DNA of 64,000 nucleotides from Pyrenophora tritici-repentis (Eukaryota > Ascomycota > Dothideomycetes > Pleosporales > Pleosporaceae), in contig NC_089391.1 of assembly GCF_003171515.1 (NCBI RefSeq), positions 4,216,001 to 4,280,000 on the forward strand, read 5' to 3'. The position numbers and the translations under genes were made by a program. This document shows, piece by piece, positions 10,540 to 22,507 of this stretch (its first letter is position 1; each line of letters starts with the position of its first letter). Below the pieces are notes generated by a model. The model searched no databases, was not told the origin of the DNA, and saw only the letters and a list, made by a program, of their open reading frames with translations.

Positions 10540-13500
10540 ACTATTACAGATCACGACCCTAAAATCCCAGCACCTAATGTTATTCTATATGCCTATAAGA
10601 ACTGGCACCTATAGTTCCCGCTACTTAAGAAACACTCGCGCGATCGCGGAGTCTAGGAATATATTAACCTAGATGTTAACACTCTTATGCCAGCGATCGA
10701 ATCCCTTAAGCTGGTCTATCTAGCTATTCTACCCGAGCTAGTTAAGCCTACCACGCCTACCTTAGAGCCAACGCCTAAATACTAGGTTTCTCTTAAGGAG
10801 TATAATTATAAGAAGGCAGCCTACTAGCTCGCTGTCAAAAATCACGAGGAGGATGTTCGCGTCTACAAAGTCCTATATAACTAGTAGGTTAGGAAGGCTT
10901 TAAAGATCGCAAATATTAATAAGTAGATTAATTGTATAGTTTCCTAGGACTTACTCCTGCCGATTACTATGCAACTCCTGCGCGGAACATCTACTCTACA
11001 GGCTGTAGTTAGGGAGCTTAAGAAGCGTCTCTCGCTATTAGATTCGAACACTAAGAACCTCCTGCGCATCTAATACAGGGCTCACTTAGAGAAGGCTAAA
11101 ACTAGTTAATCTAATGTAGATAAGTAGTTTAACGATTAGCAGGCTCTCTATACAAAAGCTTAAGCGTTCGAACTTTACGAAGTTAAGGGTGATCTCGCTG
11201 TTACCAACTTTCTAGATACGTTAGCGGCAAAGATCGCTCCTAACTAGGCACGCAATTTGCGATAAACAATCACGACCGCGTTAGCTATAGGTTAGCCGAC
11301 TATAAGCCTTAACAATATAGCTAGAGTGTTTAACTTAACTATATAAGAGCACAAAGCATCTAGCGGAAAGGGCAGATTAACTAGAGTGTTCTCCACGTTT
11401 GGCGGTAAATCCGCTCCGAGCGGAGGAAACTCTAGAGGATTAACTAGAGGACCACGGAAGTATTGTCTGTGCAAACCTAGCAAGCTATCCTATTATTAGG
11501 AGCCTATTAAATGCTGCAGGCTTTAACAGGCAATCACTAGAAAATCTAATCTAGGACCTACTCCGATCTATTTGTCTGACACGGATACTAGGATAATTAA
11601 CTAAAGGCTTTATAGTTCTAAGTTTTTAACGCTGCTTACACAGCTAAAACAAGCTAGATAGAAGATTAATTCTACTTAGCAAACGTCTAAAAAGTCTAAG
11701 ACTACGAACACCATCGTAGCTTATATTATTAATCCTCGCACTTTAAGGGATCTGAGCAATGCTATCTTTAACCTTAACTATAGTGGTCACCTATTTTCCT
11801 ATAGCACGATCTTCGACGGCGGTGGCGCGCTCTACCTTGCTAATAATTAGAACCTATTAGTCTTAGGAACTTACAAGAAGTGCTTAGACTACCTAATAGT
11901 TAAGGCTAGTACTTAATCCTTACTAGTCTTAGGGGTAGGTGATTGACTGTTCAAAGATTTCTTTAATAGACTAGATAGTCTACAGGACCTGTTGCTTAAG
12001 AACGTTATAGTTGTTAAAGGATTTTATGTTAACATTGTTTCTGAAGCCTTGCTTAGGAAGGTTAGATTCTAGTACACTAGTTATAATTAGACTATCCGCT
12101 CTAGGGACATAGAGCACAGCATTATCCTTAGAAAGCTCTACGTCGCCTATAACCTAGTCTTTATTAAATATAAGCTATTCCGTTATCCTTCTATGCCACT
12201 ATTAGTAAACAGTGTAAGACGATCGGCTCAGCCAAAACTTCTATTAGATAATAAGCTTTTGTAGCATTAAAGATTAGGCTACCTAGGTTAAAAAGCTTTG
12301 CAAGCACTCGCCTAAGCTGCCTAGAACGTCAGGATCGAAGGCACCCGACAGCTGGAGTGTGAGCATTGTGCCACTACCTATGCCACACAGGTGATCTCTC
12401 GGAGACCAAGAGAGCGATCCCCCGACCATTCTATCGAGTCTCGTAGGATCTGTTCAATTTTCCAAAGGGACGATTAAATAAGCAGTTTACTCTAATTATT
12501 AAAGAAGATTTTTTAGGCAAAATCTTTAATTATAATGTCTAAGGGAAGACTCTGTTAGAGATTATACGGGTGATTACAGCTTTTAAAGCTTAGGTACAAC
12601 GGAAGTACGACTTGCGGATTATAGAAATCTATTAAGATAACGATACTGCTACTTTGCCTTAGAGAGGGCGATTAAGATACGAGGAATAGGCTAAAGAGAA
12701 GAGGATTATAATCCTTAGTCCTCTGCTATATACACATGAGCCAAATAGCTCGGCGGAGCGGGCGGGTTAAGAGCTAATCACGAAGTCGATTAAGATACGC
12801 CTTAGCACAAACTTCCCTAAGAAGCTCTAGCCTAAGATTATAGATGCGGCGGCTTACCTATACGCAAGAAGCCCTACCGTAGTCTATTAGTACCGATCTC
12901 CTAATAAAATCATCGAGAGCTGGTTTAGGCAGTACTTTAGATAGTACGAGCCTGCGCAGATTAGACACCGCACCGCGGATCTGCGACCAGATTGGAGTGG
13001 GATCTACGCCTATAGCTGTCGCGCATATCCCTTAGATTAGGACCGCGCAGCAGGGCGAGATCGTCGTGGATTTAAAGTTAATCTAAGGGGTTATATTAGA
13101 TATTTAGTTAGCTATTAAGCGTCTAATCTCTATAGGATATAGATCTCTATTACTAATTAAGTAATTACTTCTCGCGATGTGTCCTTTGACGAGACTCGTT
13201 TCTACATAAGGAAGAACGAGGATGAGATACTAAAGGAACAAGCAATCGAACTTGCGGATGTGCTTAATATCGGAGAATTGCATAATCTAGGGGCGGACAT
13301 TAATATCCCGTCCCTTGGAGATTAGGTAATCTAGACGACGGATCTAACCACTAAGAGCAATCTCAGGGGTGAGCTACCCGAAGGACCTAAACTAGTGGCC
13401 GGCCAGCCAAATAATTAGGAATAAGGGCAAGCAGAGACTAAGCGAAGTGATTCACTAGCTAGTAATTATTTAAGAATTCGCACAGGTTAGAATCTAGGAT

Positions 13501-15753
13501 ATAGACTTGCAACCCTAAAGCAGACGCCTAAGCCGTATAGCTCTAGGATAGACGCTAATCGGCGTTTCCTATCTAGTATTCAACAGGGAATGCATCAACC
13601 TAGTGGAATTAGAGATCTAGATACGGGTGATCTAGTCGTTACTCGATCACGTGGCGAAGGGCTAGAGCGCCTAACGCAACTTAATAAATCTCCTGCGCAA
13701 CTAGTGTCCACTGACGCAGATAATTAAGAGGGAATAACTACTTAAGAACAATTAGTTGCTTGAGGCACGAGACGTCGTGGACGTCCGCGCGCATCGGCGG
13801 GATCTTCCTTAAGGGCGACTGCGCCAACAGGGGATCTAGATGTTAGATTAAGTGCGCCTACACAAAGGACTAGTAGGAGACTCTAGGGAGATTAGCTAGA
13901 GCCTAATATAGTCTATCGCTATATGCCTATTAGGCGTGGACGAGGCAGAAGCAAGGATCCGGACGATCAACTGGGGGTGGAGCTGCACCTAGAGGTGTGC
14001 ACGCATTAATCGCGGATCTTCAAGATATAGATAGTCTATAGAGCGATTTCAAGCACACGTACATACTAGGGATAAATAAGACCTAGGAGGATCGAGCAAG
14101 TTATAAGACACTGAATGCCGTAGTCATGTCAGCGACGCTCGATCTATCTGTGCCGCAGGCACTTGATTTGGGGATCGTCCGCATAGGGACGTCCTGCCTA
14201 AACCACCACTAACATAGCGCGAGCTACAGAGCCATTTAATGCGCCCTCTGTTTATAGATGCCTCTAACAATAAGATTAATTTGCTTAAGAAAAAAGGTAT
14301 ATAGACCGAGATCCTGATAGATCAAGTCCCTAATAAGCTACTCCCGCTTAAATAGGTTTAGACATATAAGTGTGATCAAGATAGGTACCTTAACTAAGGC
14401 AAAGCTCGGATTGTTGTGAGAGGCGATCTCTAAGAAAAAGACTCGCTAGATTCTACTTATGCAGCCACGTTGGCGGCCAAATCCTTTAGGACCGCTATAG
14501 CGATCGCAGCTAAGTTCGATATAGAGATTATGCAATTTAATGTCGTAGGAGCATTCTTGAATGCTAAGATTATAGCAGAAAATCCTGTGTTCTGTTAGCT
14601 ACCTAACGGATTTAAGAAACCTAGAATATATGTTCGGCTTAATCGCGCGTTGTACAGATTAAGAGACTCGCTACTCCTCTAGTATAAGAAGTTCTCTAGA
14701 TCGCTTAAGAAAGCAGGACTAGAGTGCTTAAAGGAAGAGCCCTACCTGTTTCTAGACAAGGATCGCAAGTTCTTGTTGTTGTTCTATATAGACGACATCC
14801 TGCTTATATTTCGTAAAGAGTTTAAAGATCAAGCTATAGAATTATAGAAAGTAATTAGTTCGAAGTATAAGATTAAGGCATAAGGACTAGTCAAGTGGTT
14901 CCTTAGGGTTAGGGTTATTCGGGACTAAGACTCTTAGACGATCACCCTAGTCTATAACACGTACATTAACAAGATCACCAAGAAGTTTAGCTTAGAGGAT
15001 AGAACATTCCCTTTCACTCCGCTACCGTCGGAAGAACTAATCAAGTCTAATAGAGAGGCAACTAAGCAGCAGATTAAGGTATACTAGGAAAGAGTTAGAT
15101 TAGTCCTGTACACGGCTATTATACTTAGACCTAACGTAGCCTTTACTGTCTCTAGGCTATCCTATTTCCTGACTAATCTAAGTGATTAGCACATAAAGGC
15201 GGTGGAACGAGTGATTATGTATCTATACAGGACTCGATAGGATGCTATCTAGTATAGGCACTACAATAGACTAGACCTAGTTATCTGTGGCGACGCGTCT
15301 TTTGCGGATGATCCGGAAACGCGTCGCTCATCGCACGGCTATATTGCGATGCTCTTTGGCGGCGCGATCTTCTAGAAAGCGACGCGCTAGAACACAGTGA
15401 CTACCTCGACTACTAAAGCTAAACTCCTTGCTCTTAAGCATACAGCTAAAGAAGCTATAGCACTTAAGCGCTTCTTTAAGGAACTAACCCTTAATCTTAG
15501 GGACGTTTAGAAGATCTAGTGCGATAATCAACAAACGATTTAGCTGGTTGTTAGGAAAAATAAGCGGATCACAACAAGACTACAACATGTGGACATTCAG
15601 AACATGTGGCTTAGGCAGGAGCACGCAAAGGGATCGTTCTAGGTAGAATACCTAGAGACCAGCTTAATACTAGCCGATGGTCTCACAAAGTCGTTGACCC
15701 AACAACAGTTTAAGAAGTTTAAGGCACAGCTTAATCTTCAAGATACGAAATAA
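10540..15753 (+). pseudogene. gag-pol of element A (right copy), RIP-degenerate Copia polyprotein
   Basis: Domains visible despite stops: gag to about 11700 with a small Cys motif KYCLCKPSK near 11455; a protease-like segment IFDGGGALYLANN near 11810; a pre-integrase motif RRLGYLG followed by CEHC near 12270-12375; the integrase core region to about 13500; RT with AATLAAKSFRTA, ALYRLRDS and the catalytic FYIDDILL motif near 14780-14810; and RNase H near 15280-15700 with a CDN motif and ADGLTK-like end. It terminates TAA at 15751-15753. Many Gln codons are TAG, as expected from RIP. It is homologous to, but a different family from, Copia-1. Confidence 0.82.
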
Positions 15754-15908
15754 TAGATCGCTAATTAATAAAGCGTTGTCTAAGGAAATTAGTCTGATTA
15801 AGGAAACTACTATACAAGGCTTAAGGCTAAAGGCCTTAATTAGCTAGAATGCGTCATCAGCGAGGCTTACCTAAGAAGGAGCAAGAGATCAACAGAAAAG
15901 AAAAGAAC

Positions 15909-17114
15909 CTAAGCTTCATCACGCTTAAGCTTCTTAGCAAACTTAATAGCTATCTTGCTAATGCGATTAGCAAAGTCTTAAATAGACTTGCAACGAACAG
16001 CAGCGCGATTAGGAACAGCAAAACGCTAAGGCTTTCGAGCAGACGAAGGACTAGCAGAAGGCTCACGATCAAGAAAAGGATTATACTTATCCTAGCGAAA
16101 GATGCTCGTCTTACGAGTAGGCGTAGTGTAGTCAGCCTCGCCAGAGAGATTAACATAGTCCTCCTCTTTCTAAGTAGAGCAGGCATAGTATTTATTAATG
16201 TTAAAAACGACGTCCCCCTCTTTAGAGACGAATTAATCATTATTGTTATAGGACACGGGGGCCTTCTTAGAAGCGCGAGTAGATAGACGCTCAGACTTAA
16301 TGCGATTATTAAGCTTCTAGATTATCTTAAAGACGATATTGTGGTACTTCTTAATAATATGCTATATAACCTTGTTAGCTATGCACAAGCTATTAATTAA
16401 CTAGAGCATTACTTACAAAGGAAGCGTCCTTGCGCTGCTCACGCATGCCTTGCTTTATGGCGGCGTAAACGTCACTAGCGATCGACTCGTCGCTAGGAAC
16501 AGCATTAGCTAATCTAATTAAGATTAGGGACTAAGCGCGAAACTTATACTAGAGCACACATATAGCTCCTGCAGGCCTTGCAGTAACTGCTCTTGCTATT
16601 AGCCTAATCATAACAAAGCCTATTACTATTGTTTAAAGCCTACCGCTTAACGCAACGCTCGCAGGCGAACTTGCGAAGAGCACTAGCTTAAGAGTTGTAT
16701 TGCTTCTTAACAGACGAGCGGGAAAATAGGCTTATATTATCGTTAATTAGAGAGGTGGTGCGGCGACGAGACTTAGGCCTAGAGCAATTACTAGCAGTAG
16801 AATAGGGAGCGCCGATCGAACGCAAGCTACTAGAGGCAGTGATCTTAGAGTTGCGAGTATATTCGGCATTAGCTCGTTGAGCGGCCTTGCCGCGAGTAGT
16901 CCTAGGCTGTATTTTGTTAGTATCTTGCTTACTTACTGCTGCGCAGCTGCTCAAACTTACCATAACTAGAGCGGCGACGACGAAGACGAGCAGAAAGAGC
17001 AAAGGAGAACGAAGGCGAGAAGAGTGGAGAGCGTGCTGTGCGGGAATTCGAAGGAGTAATAGTGCGGAGTAAAGGCGATAGTGAGGATTGTTGTAATAGT
17101 AAAGTAGAAAACAT
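15909..17114 (-). pseudogene. Opposite-strand accessory gene of element A (right copy)
   Basis: Mirror of 2456-3660. Here the run near 16217 has one extra C, so the frame stays open through the middle (EEDYVNLSGEADYTTPTRK) into the basic C-terminus. Stops are confined to TAG/TAA codons explainable as RIP of CAG/CAA, implying an intact gene before RIP. It sits downstream of pol, is antisense to the element, and precedes the 3' LTR (after the later insertion). Its function is not recognised; the Cys cluster suggests nucleic-acid or zinc binding, which is inference. Confidence 0.55.
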
Positions 17115-17251
17115 AGAGCAGCTAAGCAAAGGACTAAGCTATAGGCATTAATATTAGGGATTAGCGCTAGCCTAGCGGGGGCAACGCTCTCAGCGTTGCT
17201 AGTGTGATGCTCGCCAACTAGTTTTTAGCATAACAAACAATCTCCGACTAT

Positions 17252-17440
17252 TGTCAGATTGAGGCGAGGTTTTGCTCCATGATCGAGCCGATGGTGGTTG
17301 GGGAAGGACATGAGACCCCCAAACCAGGGCTAGCGCCGGGACTTAGCACTGCCAAGCCCGAGGCGAGGCCACCTCCCACAGACAGAGCCGTAGACAGACA
17401 CAGAGAATACACACTTGATCCCATCCATAAAAATCTGACA
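17252..17440 (+). repeat. Copia-1 5' LTR
   Basis: 189 bp, identical by eye to the 3' LTR, with inverted TGTCAGA/TCTGACA ends. No convincing primer-binding site was recognised directly downstream. Confidence 0.96.
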
Positions 17441-17579
17441 ATTAAGAGTCTCACTGCCTGTACCGAGTACAGAAGAGTCAATCAAAGTTACTTTATACTA
17501 CAAATACCGTCAATACGACGATCCCCACGCTACAACACGTAAGCGCCGAACCGAAGAGTCATCAAAACTCATCGACAAG

Positions 17580-18711
17580 ATGTCTGTACTATCAAACAGA
17601 GATCCAACAGTGATCCTAACGGATTATACCAATTGGGCTAAATGGTACCAACAACTACAAGCGGAATGCGCCGCATACCAAGTGTGGGAAAAGCTATCAG
17701 CCATCAACTGCAGCGACGAATCTGCACGTTACCCAATATCGCCAAGCGATCGGCGACGATAGCGCCGAAGCGCCAGCCTACGTACCGGTACGACCCTCGG
17801 ACCTCGCGACGAACGCGAAGACGTCCTATAAAGAAGATATCGATTATTACCGAATACAACTAGAAGAGTTTAGAATACTTAACCAGAGATATCAACAAGA
17901 GCGGACCGGACTTGGAAAGCTCACCGAGCACATAAGGAAGACTGTGTCACAACACCTCTTCTACAACTGCTGCAAGGCAGGTCTTTCCCATCGGCAGTGG
18001 ATTGAAAACTTAGCCGCAAATGTTGGGATTGACACGAAGGAGGAACTCAAACGTGCGAGAGAACGTTACCTCGCGGCCCAAAAACCGATGAGGTTGTTAG
18101 CACAGTGGGAGACCTGGCTAACTGAGATGGACCATGCAATCACGGAAGGCAAGGCCCTTGGCATACCTGAATGCCAAGACGAAGAGTTTATCAAGGAGGA
18201 TTTCGTCAAAGCAGTTCTCAAACCATCACCAGAATGGACTACCGCGTTCATGGCCGGTGGAAATAAAGACCCACGTGTCACTGTACGGATGATGATTAAA
18301 CAGTTCCGAGAGTACGCCTCACTGTTGCATCCGATCAAACACAAGGTCCCGAAGGCCGCCTTTGTAGCAAGTGGACCTCAACTGAACGGCGAAGACGCAG
18401 ATGACGCCGCCGAGAAGGCCCCAGGAAAGCGAGGTCGCGGCAAAAGCCGAAAGACTCCCGGACCGGGCAAGGATAGGAAACAATGCAAGGTATGCGACCA
18501 ACAGCACGAACTAAAGGATTGTTGGTACGCGTTTCCGCACAACGCCCCTGTTTGGTGGAAGCCACGTGAAACACTGAAGACGATGGCTCAGCACCGAATT
18601 GATAGCGACACTGATCTCGAACAAGAGATAAGGGGAGCCAAGAGAGCTAAATTAGGGACACCCCAGATTAAGAAGTCACAGAGCACTCCGGTAGAGGATA
18701 CTGTCGAGTGA
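17580..18711 (+). pseudogene. Copia-1 gag, frameshifted
   Basis: Starts ATGTCTGTACTATCA. The first frame (to 17762) gives a Copia-type gag N-terminus (TDYTNWAKWYQQLQAE), then the coding signal moves to the +1 frame near 17725-17732 and stays open to TGA at 18709-18711. The second part has a helical region, a basic patch (KRGRGKSRK) and a zinc knuckle CKVCDQQHELKDC (CX2CX3HX4C) near 18483-18521, as in capsid/nucleocapsid polyproteins. The frame change is either a mutation or a one-base sequence error. Gag packages the element RNA into virus-like particles. Confidence 0.85.
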
Positions 18712-19305
18712 CCAGAAGGCCGGAACATAGGCCAGATCAACCTTATAATCTGTGCCTCATCATTTATGGCAAAGGAATCTAAGTACCCACTTCAACGCTC
18801 TTACATAATGGACTCCGGAACCACTATACACGTCGGCAACGACCTCGGACGATTCACGAATATTCGACCGCCTATGACAGGAGACTTCCTCTGGGCAGGC
18901 AATACAAGGGTGTGGATTAAGGCATACGGTTCAGTTACTCTGAGAGTAGATAGCGCAGACGGTCACCGTCTCCTCTACCTCGAGAACGTCGCCTACTGCC
19001 CTGACCTACACTGCAGTCTTGTCTCCTTCCGGATACTCCGCCGGCAAGGTCTTTGGTGGGACACCAAATCCGACCCAACAATCCTCCGACGGTCCGACGA
19101 TAGCGAACTGGCAGTACTACACGAGAAGTACGGACAATGGATACTGGAACTCAATGACGCTGAGGCGCGAGCAGCGTTTTCAACGCAGCAGCCAACGCGC
19201 AGGACAGCCGTACGAAAACGAGCTGAGGCTATAGTCTGGCACAAGAGACTTGGCCACCCTGGATCCGACGCCCTAGAACACCTAGTGAACCAATCTGAGG
19301 GGTGA
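18712..19305 (+). pseudogene. Copia-1 protease and pre-integrase segment
   Basis: In the same frame as gag but separated from it by one TGA, so gag and protease may originally have been one reading frame (CGA to TGA would do it) or use readthrough. The active-site motif MDSGTTIHVG lies near 18808-18837. The GAG-pre-integrase motif WHKRLGHPG near 19239-19265 supplies the HH half of the integrase zinc finger. The frame ends at TGA 19303-19305 in GAGGGGTGA; the integrase continues in the -1 frame, as if one G were missing. Confidence 0.85.
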
Positions 19306-22115
19306 AGATCGTCGGGGTCCCCACAGTGAAATGCGATGCCTGTGGGATATCAAAGTCGAAGCGAATGATACGACGGACGCCCCGGACTATTTTAGAAGGT
19401 CCGGGAGAGCGAGTTGCGATCGACTTTCACGACTACGAAGCAGAAAGTACGACCAAGGAGAAGAGTCAGATGCTTATTAACTGCCGCGTTACGGGATACA
19501 TATGGGATTTCTATCTTAGTGACAACCGAACGGCAAGAGTCATCCTTAAAAGCCTTAAGATGTTAGTCACCTTTATGATGAATCAATTTGGTATAACGGT
19601 AAAGGTTATTGAGACGGACAACGAGATATTTTCCGTGAAGCCAGAGGTCGCCAGATGGTGCAGAACAAGAGGTATAGTACTCGAGCCTTCCGCCCCCGAT
19701 ACGCAAGCGCAAAACGGAGGAGCCGAACGCTCAGGGGGTGTGGTAAAAGAAAAGGGTCGAGCAATGCGACTCGATGCACATCTGCCGTGGGACCAATGGC
19801 CGGAAATCGCCCGGACCGCCGTCTACCTACACAACAGGACGCCGAAATATCAGAACCGCTGGAGATCTCCATACGAGATGTTCTTCACGGCAATCGCTTT
19901 CCAGAATGGAGTTGTTACATCACCACGCAAGCCCAACCTGTCGCATTTACGAGCGTACGGCTGTAAGGCATTTGCGATGACGGATGACACGAAGCGAGGA
20001 AAAGGACGTCTACAGAGATTTGACCCGAAAGCCTGGATAGGGTACTTAGTTGGTTACCGTTCGACGAACATATTCCGAATTTGGGTACCATCTATAGGCA
20101 AGGTCATTAGCACTCGCGACGTTGTATTCGACGAGGAAGTCGTATATAGTGGAGAGCATAAAGAGGTTATGGACAATCTTATGCATAGCACTACAGAGGA
20201 GATAGCAGCATGGATTCGAACTATTGAACTGCCCCCTGGACCAAATCCCACACGGGAAGAACTTGGAACTTTCTACGAAGATGAGACCATTGCTAGAGCG
20301 CCGGAAAATGGGCGGCTCGAGTATGATGAGGCGGGAAGGAAGGTAGTACCTTATCCGACGCCACCACATACGCCCCCACCGGCAGCACTGCTTGCTCAAA
20401 TGCTAACTAATGTGGAACACCCCTTCAGGGACGATGATACCGGAGGCTACGGCCTACAATCCGAAGAGACTGCCTACGGGAAACAAGGTCTTGACACTAG
20501 CTACGGCGAACATGGTGTACAGACTGGCGCACAGCGCGAACATGGTCTATCCGCAGGCGTTCCACGCGAACAATGCGATGCCGGAGGCTACGGCCTACAA
20601 TCCGAAGAGACTGCCTACGGGAAACAAGGTCTTGACACTAGCTACGGCAAACAAGGTCTCGCGAGTGGTATCCTCCATCCGGAACACAGGATGTTGAAGG
20701 AGCCATGGGCAGCCGCCTTTATGGCAGGCACCAAGGCAGGAAACGTTCAAAACTTGGCAGGAGAGCGACTGGACAAGGCAAAGCTTGAGCGTATGATGCG
20801 AAACGGCAAGAAGCCTCATCGCAGCCAGCTGCCACCGCCTCCCCAAGCGAACGGCCTGCGAGAGGATCACGAGTTGTTCTATTTTTTCAAAGAGGCTGAG
20901 ATTACACATCTCCATAGCCACAAGGAAACCAGATCCTGGTCAGAGGTCCCGGCGAAGACGGCTCGGAAGACCGACCAGCAGGTACTGGACTCAATGTGGG
21001 TATACACCTACAAATTTGACAAGCACCATCGATTCCAGAAGTGTAAGGCGCGATTGGTAGTGCGTGGAGACCAGCAACGAAATGTCACCGCACAAGAAAC
21101 CTACGCTGCTACACTGGCCGGAAGATCGTTTCGGATGCTAGTGTCGATTGCGGCCCGGTTTGACCTAGAGCTGAAGCAATACGACGTATCGAACGCCTTC
21201 GTCAACGCAGATATTGATCGAACAGTGTACATGCGGATGCCCCCAGGATACAGGAAGCAGGGAACAATACTGCAACTAAACAAAGCGCTGTACGGCCTAC
21301 GGATCTCGCCATTGCTCTGGCAAAGACACTTCACTGCCTTCCTTCTAGAAATCGGGTTCTCGCCAGTTCCCCACGAACCTTGCTGCATGATCCGAGACGG
21401 AGTGTTCATCTTCTTTTATGTTGATGACATTATCCTTGCCTCTTCGAAACGGCACGCGGAAGTAGCTCGGAAAGTGGAAGAGGAACTGAAACAGCGATAC
21501 AACCTGACCGGAGGAAAGGATTTGCAGTGGTTTTTAGGAGTAGAAGTTATACGGGACCGAGAGAAGCGAAAGATCTGGCTGTCACAGAAAGCTTATGTTG
21601 AGAAGATTGCACGGCTGGCAACGAACAAGGACCAACGACACAACACACCAATGGCTAGAGTCGAACTAGTTGCACGTGAGGGTTTGGCGACTCCTGGAGA
21701 GATTAACTTGTATCAACGCAAGATTGGATCGTTACTCTTCGCCGCCGTCAACACCCGACCCGATGTCGCATTCCCAGTATCACGACTCGCCCGGTTCCTC
21801 ACAAACCCTGGTCCACTACATCAAGAAGCCGCTGACCGAGTGCTGTTGTACCTGGAGTCAACCAAGCTTCTATCCTTATCATTCGGAGGAGACGACCAAT
21901 TGGTAGTAGCTAGCGATGCATCCTTTGCGGACAACACCGCGGATCGCAAGAGCTCCCAAGGGTACGTTATCAAGCTATTTGGAGGACTGATCGCATGGAG
22001 GGCGAACAAACAAGATACCATCACGACATCTACGACCGAAGCAGAACTCCTCGCGCTATCGCAAGTGGCTAAGGAGTCCATGTTTGTGCGGATGCTGCTA
22101 GAGGAGCTTCGGTAG
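19302..22115 (+). CDS. Copia-1 integrase, reverse transcriptase and RNase H (large fragment)
   Basis: 937 codons open. It begins without ATG by frameshift from the protease frame. The CC half of the zinc finger is KCDACGISKSK. The rve integrase core follows (AIDFHDYE, ETDNEIF, then a D,D,E arrangement ending AQNGGAERSGG). An acidic linker holds an internal 68 bp repeat. The RVT_2 domain has VRGDQQRN, YDVSNAFVNA, LYGLRISPLLWQ and the catalytic FFYVDDII near 21413-21437. The RNase H start shows VASDASFAD and TTSTTEAELLALS. It stops at TAG 22113-22115, shortly before the rest of RNase H. It copies and integrates the element DNA. Confidence 0.93.
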   Translation: MKIVGVPTVKCDACGISKSKRMIRRTPRTILEGPGERVAIDFHDYEAESTTKEKSQMLINCRVTGYIWDFYLSDNRTARVILKSLKMLVTFMMNQFGITVKVIETDNEIFSVKPEVARWCRTRGIVLEPSAPDTQAQNGGAERSGGVVKEKGRAMRLDAHLPWDQWPEIARTAVYLHNRTPKYQNRWRSPYEMFFTAIAFQNGVVTSPRKPNLSHLRAYGCKAFAMTDDTKRGKGRLQRFDPKAWIGYLVGYRSTNIFRIWVPSIGKVISTRDVVFDEEVVYSGEHKEVMDNLMHSTTEEIAAWIRTIELPPGPNPTREELGTFYEDETIARAPENGRLEYDEAGRKVVPYPTPPHTPPPAALLAQMLTNVEHPFRDDDTGGYGLQSEETAYGKQGLDTSYGEHGVQTGAQREHGLSAGVPREQCDAGGYGLQSEETAYGKQGLDTSYGKQGLASGILHPEHRMLKEPWAAAFMAGTKAGNVQNLAGERLDKAKLERMMRNGKKPHRSQLPPPPQANGLREDHELFYFFKEAEITHLHSHKETRSWSEVPAKTARKTDQQVLDSMWVYTYKFDKHHRFQKCKARLVVRGDQQRNVTAQETYAATLAGRSFRMLVSIAARFDLELKQYDVSNAFVNADIDRTVYMRMPPGYRKQGTILQLNKALYGLRISPLLWQRHFTAFLLEIGFSPVPHEPCCMIRDGVFIFFYVDDIILASSKRHAEVARKVEEELKQRYNLTGGKDLQWFLGVEVIRDREKRKIWLSQKAYVEKIARLATNKDQRHNTPMARVELVAREGLATPGEINLYQRKIGSLLFAAVNTRPDVAFPVSRLARFLTNPGPLHQEAADRVLLYLESTKLLSLSFGGDDQLVVASDASFADNTADRKSSQGYVIKLFGGLIAWRANKQDTITTSTTEAELLALSQVAKESMFVRMLLEELR
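20440..20648 (+). repeat. Internal 68 bp duplication in Copia-1 pol linker
   Basis: A 68 bp unit at 20440-20507 is repeated exactly at 20581-20648, a spacing of 141 bp (in frame). It encodes a Gly/Tyr/Gln-rich motif YGLQSEETAYGKQGLDTSYG, with partial variants of the EHG/KQG motif in between. It lies in the non-conserved linker between integrase and RT. Confidence 0.9.
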
Positions 22116-22441
22116 AGTTGACGGAGAAGACAATTACGATACAGTGCGATAATACGCAGACGATCCGGCTGATCAACGAGGAGATCTCTCAGCTGACGAC
22201 GAAACTCCGTCACGTGGACATCCACAATCACTGGCTGAGGCAAGAGGCAAAGCGAAAGTCTATCAGAGTCGTGTATGTACCGTCTGGCGAAATGCTCGCC
22301 GATGGTTTCACGAAGACCCTGCCTGCCAACAACTGGCCCCAGTTCTTGACGCAGGTCGGACTGGTTGAAGTGAAGGAACGAGACGTAGAGGAAGCAGATC
22401 CAGAGGAAATTCTGGAGAAGATGGAAAGTCTTGTTATATAG
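22116..22441 (+). pseudogene. Copia-1 RNase H C-terminus, out of frame
   Basis: Shows ITIQCDNTQTIRLIN, KLRHVDIHNHWLRQE and VPSGEMLADGFTK, the conserved end of Copia RNase H. It is in the -1 frame relative to the main pol frame; one missing base near CTTCGGTAGAG would restore continuity. It ends TAG at 22439-22441, 66 bp before the 3' LTR. Confidence 0.85.
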
Positions 22442-22507
22442 TCCGGTATGAATGTCGCAAAGACCACTCCACCTCAGGCTGCCGAGGAGCGCCGAGCTGA
22501 GGGGGTG

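Larger units (their letters stand above)
10003..17246 (-). repeat. Right arm of giant inverted repeat, inner part
   Basis: Reverse complement of about 2323-9569. The arm is cut at 17246 by Copia-1 and Gypsy-1 and resumes at 30774. Pairs noted include 8089-8280 with 11292-11483 and 2568-2882 with 16688-17002, whose translations are identical. Confidence 0.9.
10191..17246 (+). mobile_element. Element A, right copy, 5' section (RIPped Copia)
   Basis: LTR (c), gag-pol in Copia order and the opposite-strand accessory gene on the plus strand. It is interrupted by a 13.5 kb insertion of two young LTR elements and continues at 30774-31505. All frames are riddled with TAG/TAA. Confidence 0.88.
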
